Below, one piece after another: positions 31,779 to 40,697 of a DNA stretch of 64,000 bases. Position numbers and translations under genes: made by a program. Source of the DNA: Nocardia colli (GTDB lineage: Bacteria; Actinomycetota; Actinomycetes; Mycobacteriales; Mycobacteriaceae); the NCBI RefSeq assembly GCF_008704205.1, contig NZ_VXLC01000045.1, positions 35,466 to 99,465 of the forward strand, read 5' to 3'. Each line of letters begins with the position of its first letter. Within the stretch, counting starts at the first letter, position 1. The notes beneath the pieces were generated by a model. That model was not told the DNA's origin and made no database searches. It saw only the letters and a list, made by a program, of their open reading frames with translations.

Positions 31779-34315
31779 GGCTCGATCACCGGCCGCACCC
31801 GCTTGATGTCCGGCCCGAGGCCCTCATCCAGGTGTGTCTCCGAGTCGAGATACTTGGGCCGCTTGTATTCCGCGCCCGCGCCCTGCGCGCCGCCGGGCCC
31901 CGGACCGGGCCCCATCGGCATGCCGGACTGGGAACCTGGCTGAGCAATCTGATTCTGGGTCTGTGCCCCGACTTCGTGCTGCATCGCCGCCCGCGGGAAC
32001 AACTTCGATGCCTCGAACGGTGCGGTCTGGGCGGTGAGCTGCGAGTGCGGCACACCACCGCCCGGGCCAGGAATGCCCGCGCCGCCGCCGGCGCTGCGCA
32101 CAGCGGCCGCGAGATCCTTCGCGAACGGGCTGTCGGTCGGCAATGCCGTGTGCTGCAATTCGCCGAGGCCGGGAATGCCGAGCGCCCCGGTGTTCGCCAG
32201 ACCGGCCAGCATTTCGGTGCCGCTCTTGACGACATCGCCGATCGTCTTGGTGAACCCGTTTATTCCGTCGGTCAACAGCTTGATCAGATCGGCGCCGCCC
32301 GGCGTCTGCGCCATGGTCTGGCCCAGTGCGCGCATTGTTTCCGGACTCAGGTTCCGCAGGATCTCCGGGTCGACGTTCTTCAGCACGTCCGGGCCGAGGT
32401 TCTTCAGCCCTTCCGGGGTGAGGCCGCCGAGAATGTCCGAGCCGAGCTTCTTCAGCTGGTCCGGGCTCAGCCCCTGCAACAGGTCGGAGGTGAGCTTCTG
32501 CAAACCCTCCGGGGTCATGTTCTTCAGCAGTTCCGGACTCAGTCCGCCGAGCAGGTCCGCGCCGACCTTGCGCAGGGCCTCCGGGCTCAGATTCTTCAGT
32601 GGATTCTCGCCGCGCAGCAGCTTGTTGAGCAGCTCCTGCGGCGATCCCAGCGGGCCCTGCTGACCCGGTGGGTTCGGATTGCCGCCGCCCGGCGAACCGC
32701 CGCCACCCTCTTTTCCGCTGCCGGTTTCCTTTCCGCTGCCGCCCTCTTTTCCGCTGCCACCGCTCTGCGAACCGCTGCCACCCTTGCCTTCCGAACCCGA
32801 CCCGTTGCTCGACCCATTGCCGGGTCCGGAACCACCGCCGTATTCGGGTTCGGGGACTCGGGCCTTGGAACCGCTGTAGCCCGACCCGTTGCCGTCGCCT
32901 CCACCATTCGAGCCGGAGCCACCGCTCGAACCGTTGCCGCTGTTACCGGCCGGTTTATCGCCGGGGCCCTGATTGCTGGCGTCTTGATAGCCGGCCTTGT
33001 AGTTCGGGCTGTTCTTGTCTATGCCACCGCTGTTGCCACTGCCGCCACTATTGCCGCTGCCACTGTTGCCACCACCGCTGTTGCCATTGCCACCACTGTT
33101 ACCGCTGCCCTGATTGTTTCCACCGCCATTGCTCGAGTTATTCGCGTTGCCGTTGGATTCGTTCCGGTTCTCATTGGAACCATTCTGGTTTCTCGCCATG
33201 CGATCGAAGTTGTAATTATCGGCCTGCTGATCGCGTTTATCGTGGTGGTAGGCATCATCTTTCCCGTTGCCATCACCTTGACCGTTCTTGTTATCTCCAG
33301 GGGGCGGCTGGGGAACGGTGCCGGTCATGACAATCTGCGGCATCACGTTGACCGCGCCGGCGATACCTGGTTCATAAACAGCCTTGTATGTCTCGCGATA
33401 ACCTTTGAGCCAGTCCGATTTCTTGCATTCGTTCGTATAGGCTTCCGCCTGTCCAGGCGTGTCATTGAACATGGCGAAAATCCATTTAGAGCAATAAATC
33501 AGGTCCGCGCTCAGATAGTCCAGAGCTTTGGCGAAATTGAGCGAACCTTCGGTAAACCGATTGATCGCTTCCATCGCACGATCCGCGCCTTGACCGCTCC
33601 ACATCTCTTTTTTTACATTGCCGAGTTTGGTGTTCAGATCCATGAGATCACCTCGGAGTTTTTCCGCCATCCAAGCGTATTTTTCTCCGGCATTATTCGT
33701 CACATGATCACTGCCCTCCAGTGCCAGCCGGAATTCATGGAATCGGTCGATACTCCATCCGTCGGCGCTGGTGACGTGGATCGGGTTCCCATTATCCGGG
33801 CCGGGCGGCGCCTCCGGGACGGGCGGGTGCTCGCCCTGGCCGGGCGGGTCGCCGTTCACCGGTTTCGGCGCCGACGGAGGGATGGGTGTGACAGTCTGCA
33901 GGTCGCCGATCTTGTCGAACCCGGCCCTGCTGACCTCGTCGGCGGACAAGTATTGTTTGCACGCCCTGATGAACGTGTCCCCCATGTCCTCCATGGTCCA
34001 CCGCAAGAGGTCCAATCGGTCCCTGACCTCGGTGCCCTTCAGATTGAACCGAATAGTCAGCGCCTGACCACCTGCTTCATCGGAAATATATTTCAAATTG
34101 TCCATGGATTCGGACTGGATGAAATCCCGATACCATTGGGCTTTTCCGACCATATCGTGGCAGGCCTGCGCGCACCGCGCGAATACCTCCGGAGTGAGTT
34201 CGACCGTGCCTGCCTTCAATAGTTCATTGTCGGCATTGTGACGCAAATCGTGCCAATCGTCGCGACTGGCCTCTGACGTATCGTTGATTTTCGAGCCCTT
34301 GCCGTCGTCAGCCAT
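31775..34315 (-). CDS. 846-aa ESX substrate: CxxxC/YxxxD domain, WXG domain, Gly/Asn-rich spacer, Leu-rich repeats
   Basis: 846 aa. Residues 35-130 have CAQAC (48-52) and the ESX export motif Y122LSAD126, paralogous to the 132-aa protein at 13712-14110. Residues 185-330 are a WXG domain (EMWSGQGADRAM). Residues about 360-540 are Gly/Asn/Ser-rich low complexity (GNSGG units). Residues about 565-665 carry repeats of the type LSPELLKNMTPEGLQKL and LSPDQLKKLGSDILGG. The tail KLFPRAA...YLDSETHLDEGLG...RPVIEP is shared with the 465-aa protein at 14138-15535. It therefore looks like a fusion of what the other locus keeps as two genes. It overlaps the 1746-aa gene by 8 bases and espG by 4. The N-terminal coding part looks richer in A+T than the surroundings. 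Confidence 0.78.
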   Translation of the reverse strand: MADDGKGSKINDTSEASRDDWHDLRHNADNELLKAGTVELTPEVFARCAQACHDMVGKAQWYRDFIQSESMDNLKYISDEAGGQALTIRFNLKGTEVRDRLDLLRWTMEDMGDTFIRACKQYLSADEVSRAGFDKIGDLQTVTPIPPSAPKPVNGDPPGQGEHPPVPEAPPGPDNGNPIHVTSADGWSIDRFHEFRLALEGSDHVTNNAGEKYAWMAEKLRGDLMDLNTKLGNVKKEMWSGQGADRAMEAINRFTEGSLNFAKALDYLSADLIYCSKWIFAMFNDTPGQAEAYTNECKKSDWLKGYRETYKAVYEPGIAGAVNVMPQIVMTGTVPQPPPGDNKNGQGDGNGKDDAYHHDKRDQQADNYNFDRMARNQNGSNENRNESNGNANNSSNGGGNNQGSGNSGGNGNSGGGNSGSGNSGGSGNSGGIDKNSPNYKAGYQDASNQGPGDKPAGNSGNGSSGGSGSNGGGDGNGSGYSGSKARVPEPEYGGGSGPGNGSSNGSGSEGKGGSGSQSGGSGKEGGSGKETGSGKEGGGGSPGGGNPNPPGQQGPLGSPQELLNKLLRGENPLKNLSPEALRKVGADLLGGLSPELLKNMTPEGLQKLTSDLLQGLSPDQLKKLGSDILGGLTPEGLKNLGPDVLKNVDPEILRNLSPETMRALGQTMAQTPGGADLIKLLTDGINGFTKTIGDVVKSGTEMLAGLANTGALGIPGLGELQHTALPTDSPFAKDLAAAVRSAGGGAGIPGPGGGVPHSQLTAQTAPFEASKLFPRAAMQHEVGAQTQNQIAQPGSQSGMPMGPGPGPGGAQGAGAEYKRPKYLDSETHLDEGLGPDIKRVRPVIEP
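32340..32600 (-). repeat. Coding tandem repeats (LSPExLKxLGxDxLGG)
   Basis: About six imperfect units of roughly 11-18 codons, each containing L-S/T/D-P-E/D-x-L-K/R, lie in tandem inside the 846-aa protein. The amphipathic Leu spacing suggests a short helical solenoid. They are coding repeats, not an array. Confidence 0.6.
32690..33140 (-). repeat. Low-complexity Gly/Asn/Ser coding region
   Basis: The frame encodes runs of GNSGG, GSGNSGG and GSGKEGGSGKE-type units in the 846-aa protein. The DNA is a degenerate trinucleotide-rich tract that may be length-variable by slippage. It probably forms a flexible spacer between the WXG head and the Leu-repeat tail. Confidence 0.6.
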
Positions 34316-37300
34316 CCGTCGTGCTCCTCGTGGTCTCTGTGATAGTTCGCTTCTCGATGACCGGCTCGACCGTGACGATCGAGGCCCCTAACGTGAACGG
34401 GACATCGGTCGAATCGCCGGTTCCGGCGCGCGGCTCGCGCGCCTCGTCCGGCGGGGGCAACAACACCGATGTCGGCAGTTTGCGAGGCGCGTCGCTCTTC
34501 TTGCGCGCACGCCGCGACTGTTTCTTCTTGGCACCGGCAACACCGCCGGACGATGTCCTGGCGGACGAGGCCCCAGGCGCGGGCGCGGAAGGCGCCATAC
34601 CGGGTGCCGATGGCGCGGCGGAGTTGTGCCCGTCCGGTGGCGCGGAGACAGGCATCCGCCCCGGCATGGACGACTGCGTCCCGTTCGCATTCGACTCGGA
34701 GTTCCCCTGTTGTCCCGGAGTTCCCCGATGTTGCGGTGCGTGATCGGAGTTCTGCGTGTTGCCCGACGATTCCCCATCGCCCGTACGGTTTCCGGCCAAC
34801 GGCGCCGAGTGCCCATCAGCGGAACCAGACGCGCCCGATTCGCCGCTGGAGCCGTTGGCACCCGACCGATCTCCGGTCGTGGTGCCATCCGTCGCGTTCT
34901 CCTCGGTGCCCGGATCAGTAACAAGGTTGTCTGCGCTCACCTGGTCGCCAGGCTTGGCTGATCCCGAGTTACCTTCCCTATCAGCGTAGTTCGTCCCATC
35001 AGGCTGGCTAGCTTGCTGAGTATCCGCATGCTGCGTCGCACCAGGACGGCCTGGCGCATCAGGCTGTCCGGATGTTCTCGGATCGGCTTGCGTCCCCGTC
35101 TGCTCGGCAGGATGCTGCGTGCGGTCGAGTCGATTCTCGAAACCGTCTCCGCCGCTCGGGGATTGCCGAGATCGCTCGGAAGCATCGGTCGATCCCTCCG
35201 CGCGCGGGTCACCGGCCGACCCTCCCTTTGCCGTCGGCAGACCGTTACCTGGGCCCAAGCGCCAGAAATCCGGTGACACGCCGCCCGGCCCGCGCGCACC
35301 TGTGCTCGGGTCGCCTTCGTCGGATGCCGCAGACGATTCCCCGGGCTCCGGCGGCGGCACCATCCCGGCCGTCTGCCGCAGGTTCTCGAGCATCTTCGCC
35401 AGCAGATTCGGGTCCGGTTGCGGCGGTGCGGGCGGCTCGAGTCGGGGCGGCGGCTGCCGGTCGTCATCCGACGCGCCGGGATCGCCGGAACCACTTCGGT
35501 CGCCGGAGTTGCCCCGGTCACCGGAGTCGCCCCGGTCATCGGGGTTGTGCCGGTCATCGGGGTTGTGCCGGTTGCTGGACTGACCACGGTCACCCGACCC
35601 ACCCTGGTCACCGGACCCACGCTCACTGGAACCACTGCGGTCGCCGGGCCCACCACGGTCACCGGAGTTGCCGTTCTCCGAATCGCCTGGCCCACCGGTA
35701 TCGCCATCATCGCCGACGCGGCCAGGACCACCCGTGCCGTTGCTTCGGTCGGCATCCTCCGGCCACGGAATGTCCTGGTCGCCGTCGTCCGGACCGGGAC
35801 CAGAGGCACCCCCGTCACCCTGCTCCGCATCGGGCGGCGGCCAGTCGCCCGGCGGCCCCCAAAAGTACGTCGGACCCCAATACCCCTCTGACTCATCGTA
35901 ATACGGCGAATCTTCATAAATGATGGTGATGGTCGGCGGTGGTCGGTCGTCGATGTACTCCTGCGGAATCCAGTCGTCGGGACCGGGTGCCATCGGCGCA
36001 CTGTACGGGTCCATCGGCGTGTCGTCACCGTTCAGGAGATGCGGCTTGAGCTTGGCGTTCAGGTGGGCGCCGCTGAGCGAGCGCGGGTCGAGGTCCTGCA
36101 ACGGGGCCGACGTCCCGTCGGGCGCGAAGGCATGCACCCGGTTCTTGTCGTCGACCTTCCAGATGGTGCCGTCACCCCTGCTGCCCCAGGAGGTCTTCTC
36201 CGGTGTGGTGACTCGAATTGCCGCGTCACCCCGGATCTCCCGCAGGGTGTTGTCGGGATGTTTGACGAAAGCCGTTCCGTTCGAACGTGTTCCGCGCACC
36301 ACACAATCACCGTCGGTGAAACTCGCGCCGCGCGGCCCGATCTCGGAGACCGAGCCGTCGCCGTGTTCCACCCGGAAGCCCTGCGGCGTCCGCTCCAACC
36401 GCGCGCCGTTGGACAACTCGATCGGCTCGTTCATCGGCCGCGACTCGGTCTGTCCGTTCGGCGCGGTCACGCGCACCGAATTGCGCGGTCCCCGCGAATA
36501 TTCGGTGCCATCGGCGTCGAAGACCTTGATGCCCTTGGGCGAAGACTCGAAGCCAGTGCCGTCGGGCCGATCCATCTGGAAGGTGCCGAGCTTGCGCGGC
36601 CGATCCGGACCCGGGTCGTCCGGTCGATCGTGCGCCGCGTTGTTCGCGGGGTCGCTCAGGTCGTAGTGAATCACCGTCTGATCGGGGTGCTCGGTGCGCC
36701 CGCCACCCTGCACAACCGACACATCGAACACCGCATGTGTGGTGCCGTCGGGGAACTCGACGATGGCAGCATTGGTGGATTCGATGGTCTGCTTGGTCCC
36801 GTCCGGACTGGTGATCACGGTCGGCCGGTCCGTCCCGGACTCCACCACGGTGCCGTCCGCGTGGATCAGCGTCCGGTCGTCCCACGGCGAACGGATATCG
36901 GCGCTGCCGTCGCGCTTGACCACCGTCGTCGACCCGTCCGGTGACGTCGTGCGCACCGAGCCGTCGCCAAGCACCGTGTGCCGCGTACCGTCGGCACGGC
37001 CGAAGCTGAATTCCCCGTTCCGAGCCGTCCCCTGCGCCGGTTCGGACCGTGCAGCAGGTTGCGCCACGGTGTGGTTGCCGGCGAACGGCAGGAAATCGAC
37101 CGAGCGATCCGGCCCGATCCTGAGCACTGTGTCTTCGCCCGGACGACTGATGAAGATGTTGTGGTCCTCGTCCACCCGGTGCTTGGTGCCATCAGGTGAA
37201 GTGATCACCACCTCATCCCGATCGTTGCGTGACCGATAGGGATGGTCTCCGTCGCCGTCGAACGTCCGGCCGGCGTCCGATTCGACGCCCTCCTGTCCGC

Positions 37301-39548
37301 GCTGCCCGCCATGCTTTTCCGGCGGCACCGATGCCCGCACCGGCGACTGATCCCCGTCGGATCGCGGCCGCGGCGCAACCGCACCGGACCCCGGGTCGAC
37401 GGGTCGTCGTGGCTGCGGTCCGGCGCCTTCCGCATTCACCGACGAACGCGCCTCGCCCGAGCCGACCGAGGATACCGACGCGGGGCCGCGCTGCTCACCC
37501 GAACCGAGCGAAGACACCGACGCGGGCCCGCGCTGCTCACCCGAGCCGACCGAGGACACCGACGCGGGTCCGCGCTGTGATTGGCCCGCAACAATATTCG
37601 AGTCCGGCGTGAACCCGCGCGACGGCGCCTGAATGCCGACTTTCGGTGGTTGCGCTGCCGACGGGCGCTGCACCACTGCCGAACCATCCCCGTCGGGAAC
37701 GGCACGCGCGGGGCCGCCGCCACGACCGTCGGCGAGCCCGCCGGCCGACCGATCGCCCGGTCCGCCGGTCGCAGCCGAAACACGGCCGTCGGCAGGCGGA
37801 TTCGACGACGATGACCCTCGGGACGGTTGCGCCACATTCGAGTCCGCCGAATCTCCGCTCTTCGCCGTGGAATTCGAGGATGCCGACGTCTCGGACCTCC
37901 CTCCCCCACCGGCGGGCGCGGATCGGGACTCCTGACCCGATGGCTTTGCGTCTTGTCCGGCAGCCGAGCCGCTACTCGACGACCGCTCGTTCGAGCCGGA
38001 CCCCGGACCACCACCGGCCCCCTTCCCCGGGGAGCCGGATTCCGAGCCGCTACTCGACGGCCGGTCGTGCGATCCCGACTCCGAACCGTTACTCGACCAC
38101 CTCTCGTGCGATCCGGACCCCGAACCGTTGCTCAACAGCCTCTCGCGCGATCCGGACTCCGAACCATTGCTCGACAGCCTCTCGTATCCTCCGGAAACGG
38201 AGGAACCGCTCGAGTGGCTGCCGCCGTGGTTGCTTCGTGTTGCCGCGGAGTCCTGATCACTCCGACCCGAATGGTTCGACGCCGATCCGCTGTCGCTGCC
38301 CGGCCCTGAGTGCGAGAGACCGCGCAGCGGCGGCGCGAGCCGTCCGTCCGAATGGGTGCTCCCGGCGAACGAGGCCGAACGCGTCGACCGTGACGGATCA
38401 TGCGCGGACCCCTCGGAGCCCAGGTACTCGTAACCACCCCGAGAACCACTCGACGTGTGCTGGGTCACGCTGATCTCGTCGCCGAAACCGTTGCCGCCGA
38501 ACCGGTTCGGAGACCCTTCCGGAACGGATCCGCCCGCGTCGAGGAGGCGAGTCTTGACATTCACCGACCCATCTCCCGGCAGCTTCCAGTTGACCTCGAA
38601 GTTGCTGTGCAGCCCTTTGCCGCCCAAGCGTCCGTGCAGACCGCCCACCACCCCGCTCTGGGTTGCGCCGCCGACCCAGCCATGGGGGTCACCCAGTGTC
38701 CCGGCCCAGTCACCGATGATCACCGCGGCGCCGAGACCACCGAAGAAGCCGAATACGGGGCTGGCGGCTACCCCGACGACCATCCCGTTTCCGCCCCGAA
38801 CCCAGGGGTTCTGTAGCTTGTTTCCGAGCATGCTCGTAGTCCGTTTGTTGACCCAGTTGGCCGCCGAGCGGCCGAACGGCGCGCCTAGTCCAGAGGCCAC
38901 CGAAGTACCGAACTGTTCCCAGTTGAAATTCTTGCGGTGCCCGGCGGCGATCTGGCCGACCTGAACGGACGCGTCCAGGGCACCGGTGATGGCGCCCCAC
39001 TCCAGGATCTTCAGCACCCAGTTCTTGCTGAGGTTGGCGAACTTCTCGCCGAACACCGAGAGCACCTTCGCCAGAATCCGTTCCTGGAACTGTCTTTCCA
39101 GGCGGCGCAGCGAGATTTGGGTGGCCACTTCCGCGGCCGCCTGCTCTATGGGCGCGGTCGGTGGAAACTTCCAGGCCCACAAGATCTCGATACCCAGCGC
39201 GACAAGCGACACGATGGTCATCAGTTTCGCGGCCTCGATCTGCGTACCGAAATCGAAAGCGGCGTCGTGGACCTGGTCCATGAGCTTCGCCAGCGCTTCC
39301 TGCGACTGATCGCCGACGAGCAGCTGGTCGAACATCGCGGCGATCTTCTCGCCGCCCTCCCCCTCGGGATAAGCGGCGACCGCGGTGCGTTTGGCGTTCT
39401 CGATATCCGGGATCACCGCGCGCAGTGCGGCGGCGGTGTCCTTGTAGGCGGCCGCGACCGCCCAGATCTTGTCCTCGTCACCGTCCGGCCACGTGCTGCC
39501 GGCGATCCACCCCAACCAACGCAACTCCGGTGGCAGATACAAACTCAT
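34308..39548 (-). CDS. 1746-aa WXG100-like protein with DGT-type repeats, polymorphic-toxin layout
   Basis: 1746 aa. The N-terminal 110 residues (LPPELRWLGWIAGSTWPDGDEDKIW...AAALRAVIPDIENA) match the WXG100-like head of CpnT-type secreted toxins. Residues 115-330 are helical and Gly-rich (GNGMVVGVAASPVFGFFGGLGAAVI). Residues 340-790 are Ser/Gly-rich with 13- and 14-residue tandem repeats. Residues 790-1150 hold beta repeats (SPDGTKHRV, RADGTRHTVLGDGS, HADGTVVESGTDR) like the DGT/YD-type strands of RHS or secreted toxin shafts. After that is Pro/Gly/Asp-rich disorder and a basic patch (AKKKQSRRARKKS), then VTVEPVIEKRTITE. No known catalytic toxin domain is seen at the C-terminus, which is unusual. 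It is probably the main exported product of this operon. It overlaps the next gene by 8 bases. Confidence 0.72.
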   Translation of the reverse strand: MSLYLPPELRWLGWIAGSTWPDGDEDKIWAVAAAYKDTAAALRAVIPDIENAKRTAVAAYPEGEGGEKIAAMFDQLLVGDQSQEALAKLMDQVHDAAFDFGTQIEAAKLMTIVSLVALGIEILWAWKFPPTAPIEQAAAEVATQISLRRLERQFQERILAKVLSVFGEKFANLSKNWVLKILEWGAITGALDASVQVGQIAAGHRKNFNWEQFGTSVASGLGAPFGRSAANWVNKRTTSMLGNKLQNPWVRGGNGMVVGVAASPVFGFFGGLGAAVIIGDWAGTLGDPHGWVGGATQSGVVGGLHGRLGGKGLHSNFEVNWKLPGDGSVNVKTRLLDAGGSVPEGSPNRFGGNGFGDEISVTQHTSSGSRGGYEYLGSEGSAHDPSRSTRSASFAGSTHSDGRLAPPLRGLSHSGPGSDSGSASNHSGRSDQDSAATRSNHGGSHSSGSSVSGGYERLSSNGSESGSRERLLSNGSGSGSHERWSSNGSESGSHDRPSSSGSESGSPGKGAGGGPGSGSNERSSSSGSAAGQDAKPSGQESRSAPAGGGGRSETSASSNSTAKSGDSADSNVAQPSRGSSSSNPPADGRVSAATGGPGDRSAGGLADGRGGGPARAVPDGDGSAVVQRPSAAQPPKVGIQAPSRGFTPDSNIVAGQSQRGPASVSSVGSGEQRGPASVSSLGSGEQRGPASVSSVGSGEARSSVNAEGAGPQPRRPVDPGSGAVAPRPRSDGDQSPVRASVPPEKHGGQRGQEGVESDAGRTFDGDGDHPYRSRNDRDEVVITSPDGTKHRVDEDHNIFISRPGEDTVLRIGPDRSVDFLPFAGNHTVAQPAARSEPAQGTARNGEFSFGRADGTRHTVLGDGSVRTTSPDGSTTVVKRDGSADIRSPWDDRTLIHADGTVVESGTDRPTVITSPDGTKQTIESTNAAIVEFPDGTTHAVFDVSVVQGGGRTEHPDQTVIHYDLSDPANNAAHDRPDDPGPDRPRKLGTFQMDRPDGTGFESSPKGIKVFDADGTEYSRGPRNSVRVTAPNGQTESRPMNEPIELSNGARLERTPQGFRVEHGDGSVSEIGPRGASFTDGDCVVRGTRSNGTAFVKHPDNTLREIRGDAAIRVTTPEKTSWGSRGDGTIWKVDDKNRVHAFAPDGTSAPLQDLDPRSLSGAHLNAKLKPHLLNGDDTPMDPYSAPMAPGPDDWIPQEYIDDRPPPTITIIYEDSPYYDESEGYWGPTYFWGPPGDWPPPDAEQGDGGASGPGPDDGDQDIPWPEDADRSNGTGGPGRVGDDGDTGGPGDSENGNSGDRGGPGDRSGSSERGSGDQGGSGDRGQSSNRHNPDDRHNPDDRGDSGDRGNSGDRSGSGDPGASDDDRQPPPRLEPPAPPQPDPNLLAKMLENLRQTAGMVPPPEPGESSAASDEGDPSTGARGPGGVSPDFWRLGPGNGLPTAKGGSAGDPRAEGSTDASERSRQSPSGGDGFENRLDRTQHPAEQTGTQADPRTSGQPDAPGRPGATQHADTQQASQPDGTNYADREGNSGSAKPGDQVSADNLVTDPGTEENATDGTTTGDRSGANGSSGESGASGSADGHSAPLAGNRTGDGESSGNTQNSDHAPQHRGTPGQQGNSESNANGTQSSMPGRMPVSAPPDGHNSAAPSAPGMAPSAPAPGASSARTSSGGVAGAKKKQSRRARKKSDAPRKLPTSVLLPPPDEAREPRAGTGDSTDVPFTLGASIVTVEPVIEKRTITETTRSTTDG
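37456..37578 (-). repeat. 42-bp coding tandem repeat, about three units
   Basis: Three near-identical 42-bp units encode GPASVSSVGSGEQR-type 14-mers in the 1746-aa protein. Differences are mostly at third codon positions, so selection appears to keep the peptide. The repeat probably forms an extended linker. Confidence 0.75.
38044..38186 (-). repeat. 39-bp coding tandem repeat, almost four units
   Basis: Units of 39 bp encode GSESGSHERWSSN-type 13-mers in the 1746-aa protein. Related partial units flank the block on both sides. It is Ser/Gly-rich linker sequence, not a CRISPR array. Confidence 0.75.
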
Positions 39549-39560
39549 CCCGCAACGGCC

Positions 39561-40052
39561 TTACTCGTCGAGGTCACTGACCAACGACCGCCGTCCACGC
39601 CGCTGTGCGGCACCGAACTCCGCGTCCGTGTCGTCGCGGCGCTCAGGGGAATTCGGCGGCGCGGTCGACACCACCGGCGGCACCGGCATCATCGACGTGA
39701 TGTCCGGCATCCCCCCGATCAGCTCGGACAGGTGCGGTAACCGGGCTTTATGCTCCCGCAACGGCTCCATCAGCAGGCGCCCCTGCTCGCTCACCTTCTT
39801 GGCGGCTCCCTGTACCGCCTCGGTTATCGCCGCGGCGATCTCGCTGTAGGACAGGTCGCCGATATCATCGGCGAATCTGGTTTCGATCAGGATGCCATCG
39901 GCGTTGACCGTCACCGCGATCCGCTTGTCGCACGCGGTGACCGTCGCCATGAGCCGGGCCCGGTCGCGGTGAATCCGCGCCACGCCCTGCATCTGTTCCG
40001 TCATCGCTTCCAGCATCATCGCGGCATCGGCGCGCAGCCGTTCATTCACCAC
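39561..40052 (-). CDS. YbaB/EbfC-family protein of an ESX locus
   Basis: 163 aa from a GTG with GGAGG upstream. The core (residues about 12-105) has VTACDKRIAVTVNADGILIETRF and a following AAAITEAVQGAAKKVSE helix, the strand-helix pattern of YbaB/EbfC nucleoid proteins. The Pro-rich C-terminal extension (SMMPVPPVVSTAPP) is typical of the versions found in mycobacterial and nocardial ESX clusters, such as EspL-like proteins. Its role there is not settled. It lies between the WXG100 gene (27-base gap) and the 1746-aa gene (12-base gap). Confidence 0.78.
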   Translation of the reverse strand: MVNERLRADAAMMLEAMTEQMQGVARIHRDRARLMATVTACDKRIAVTVNADGILIETRFADDIGDLSYSEIAAAITEAVQGAAKKVSEQGRLLMEPLREHKARLPHLSELIGGMPDITSMMPVPPVVSTAPPNSPERRDDTDAEFGAAQRRGRRSLVSDLDE

Positions 40053-40079
40053 CAGCAGCCTCCGGCTCGTCGATCGAAA

Positions 40080-40385
40080 TCACTGCGACTGGGACTTTTC
40101 GTTCTCCTCGAAAACCTTCGCCCCGTCTCGCATATTCTTCGCATTTTGCCCGGCAACTTCGGCGAGCTGAGTCAGCGACTTGAAATTATTGTCCCGGCCG
40201 ACTTTGTATCCTTTGGGTCCGTCGGCGAATTTCTTGCCGAACTTGTCGTTTCCCCAGGCTTCGCCCAGGGCTTCGGTCGACTGGACGAGGGTCTCGTGGA
40301 TTTTCCCGAGCTGTTCGGCGACCTCATCGAAACCGGCTGCCGCCTGGCGGAGTCCGTCGGGATTTATTTTGATGGGCTGATTCAT
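40080..40385 (-). CDS. WXG100-like small protein, first gene of the ESX-substrate operon
   Basis: 101 aa. Helix-turn-helix hairpin with AWGNDKFGKKFADGPKGY at the turn; the WXG position reads W-G-N. It is paralogous to the 102-aa protein at the other end of the operon (30631-30939). Six genes follow one another on the minus strand from here to 30631 with gaps under 30 bases or overlaps, so one transcript is likely to start in the 312-bp gap upstream. Confidence 0.82.
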   Translation of the reverse strand: MNQPIKINPDGLRQAAAGFDEVAEQLGKIHETLVQSTEALGEAWGNDKFGKKFADGPKGYKVGRDNNFKSLTQLAEVAGQNAKNMRDGAKVFEENEKSQSQ

Positions 40386-40697
40386 TGCGCTTCTCTATCT
40401 TCCGAACGGCATTGTCACCAGCATCCGACAAGTGCGCACAGCCGACTGATACGCTTCTTGCCGTAGAAAACATGTCGGCGGATACCCGCCGCGGGGCGAC
40501 AGGAGAAGACATCGGATGAGGCCGACATCAGCTACACCCTGTCGAGGGTGTAGCGCGCGGACGCCCGGCCCGCTGCGCGCTCCGGGCCGCCACTCCCGGA
40601 CATCCGCCGGCGGCCGAACCTGCACAGTTCCTTGATCCCTGCGATCCTGGCGCATCCACGTCAGCCACCTCTTTGGGCTGACCGTGAATAAAATGAC
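40386..40697. other. 312-bp divergent intergenic region
   Basis: This gap separates the start of the minus-strand ESX operon from the plus-strand TetR gene and must hold both promoters. No coding frame is convincing. The TetR-proximal 40 bases (about 40681-40720) are AT-richer than the rest, consistent with a promoter, but no clean -10/-35 pair or palindrome was found. Confidence 0.4.

Noticed and set aside
31832..34222. 796-codon plus-strand open frame opposite the 846-aa ESX substrate
   Set aside because: The minus-strand frame has the WXG, export and tail motifs and overlaps its neighbours properly; the plus frame is a shadow.
37456..38186. Regular 39-42-bp repeats that might suggest a CRISPR array
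   Set aside because: There are no unique spacers; the units abut in tandem, keep the reading frame and vary at third codon positions, so they are coding repeats.
30631..40385. A complete ESX secretion system
   Set aside because: Only substrates, EspG and YbaB are present. No EccB, EccC, EccD, EccE, EccA or MycP gene is found, so the machinery must be encoded elsewhere.
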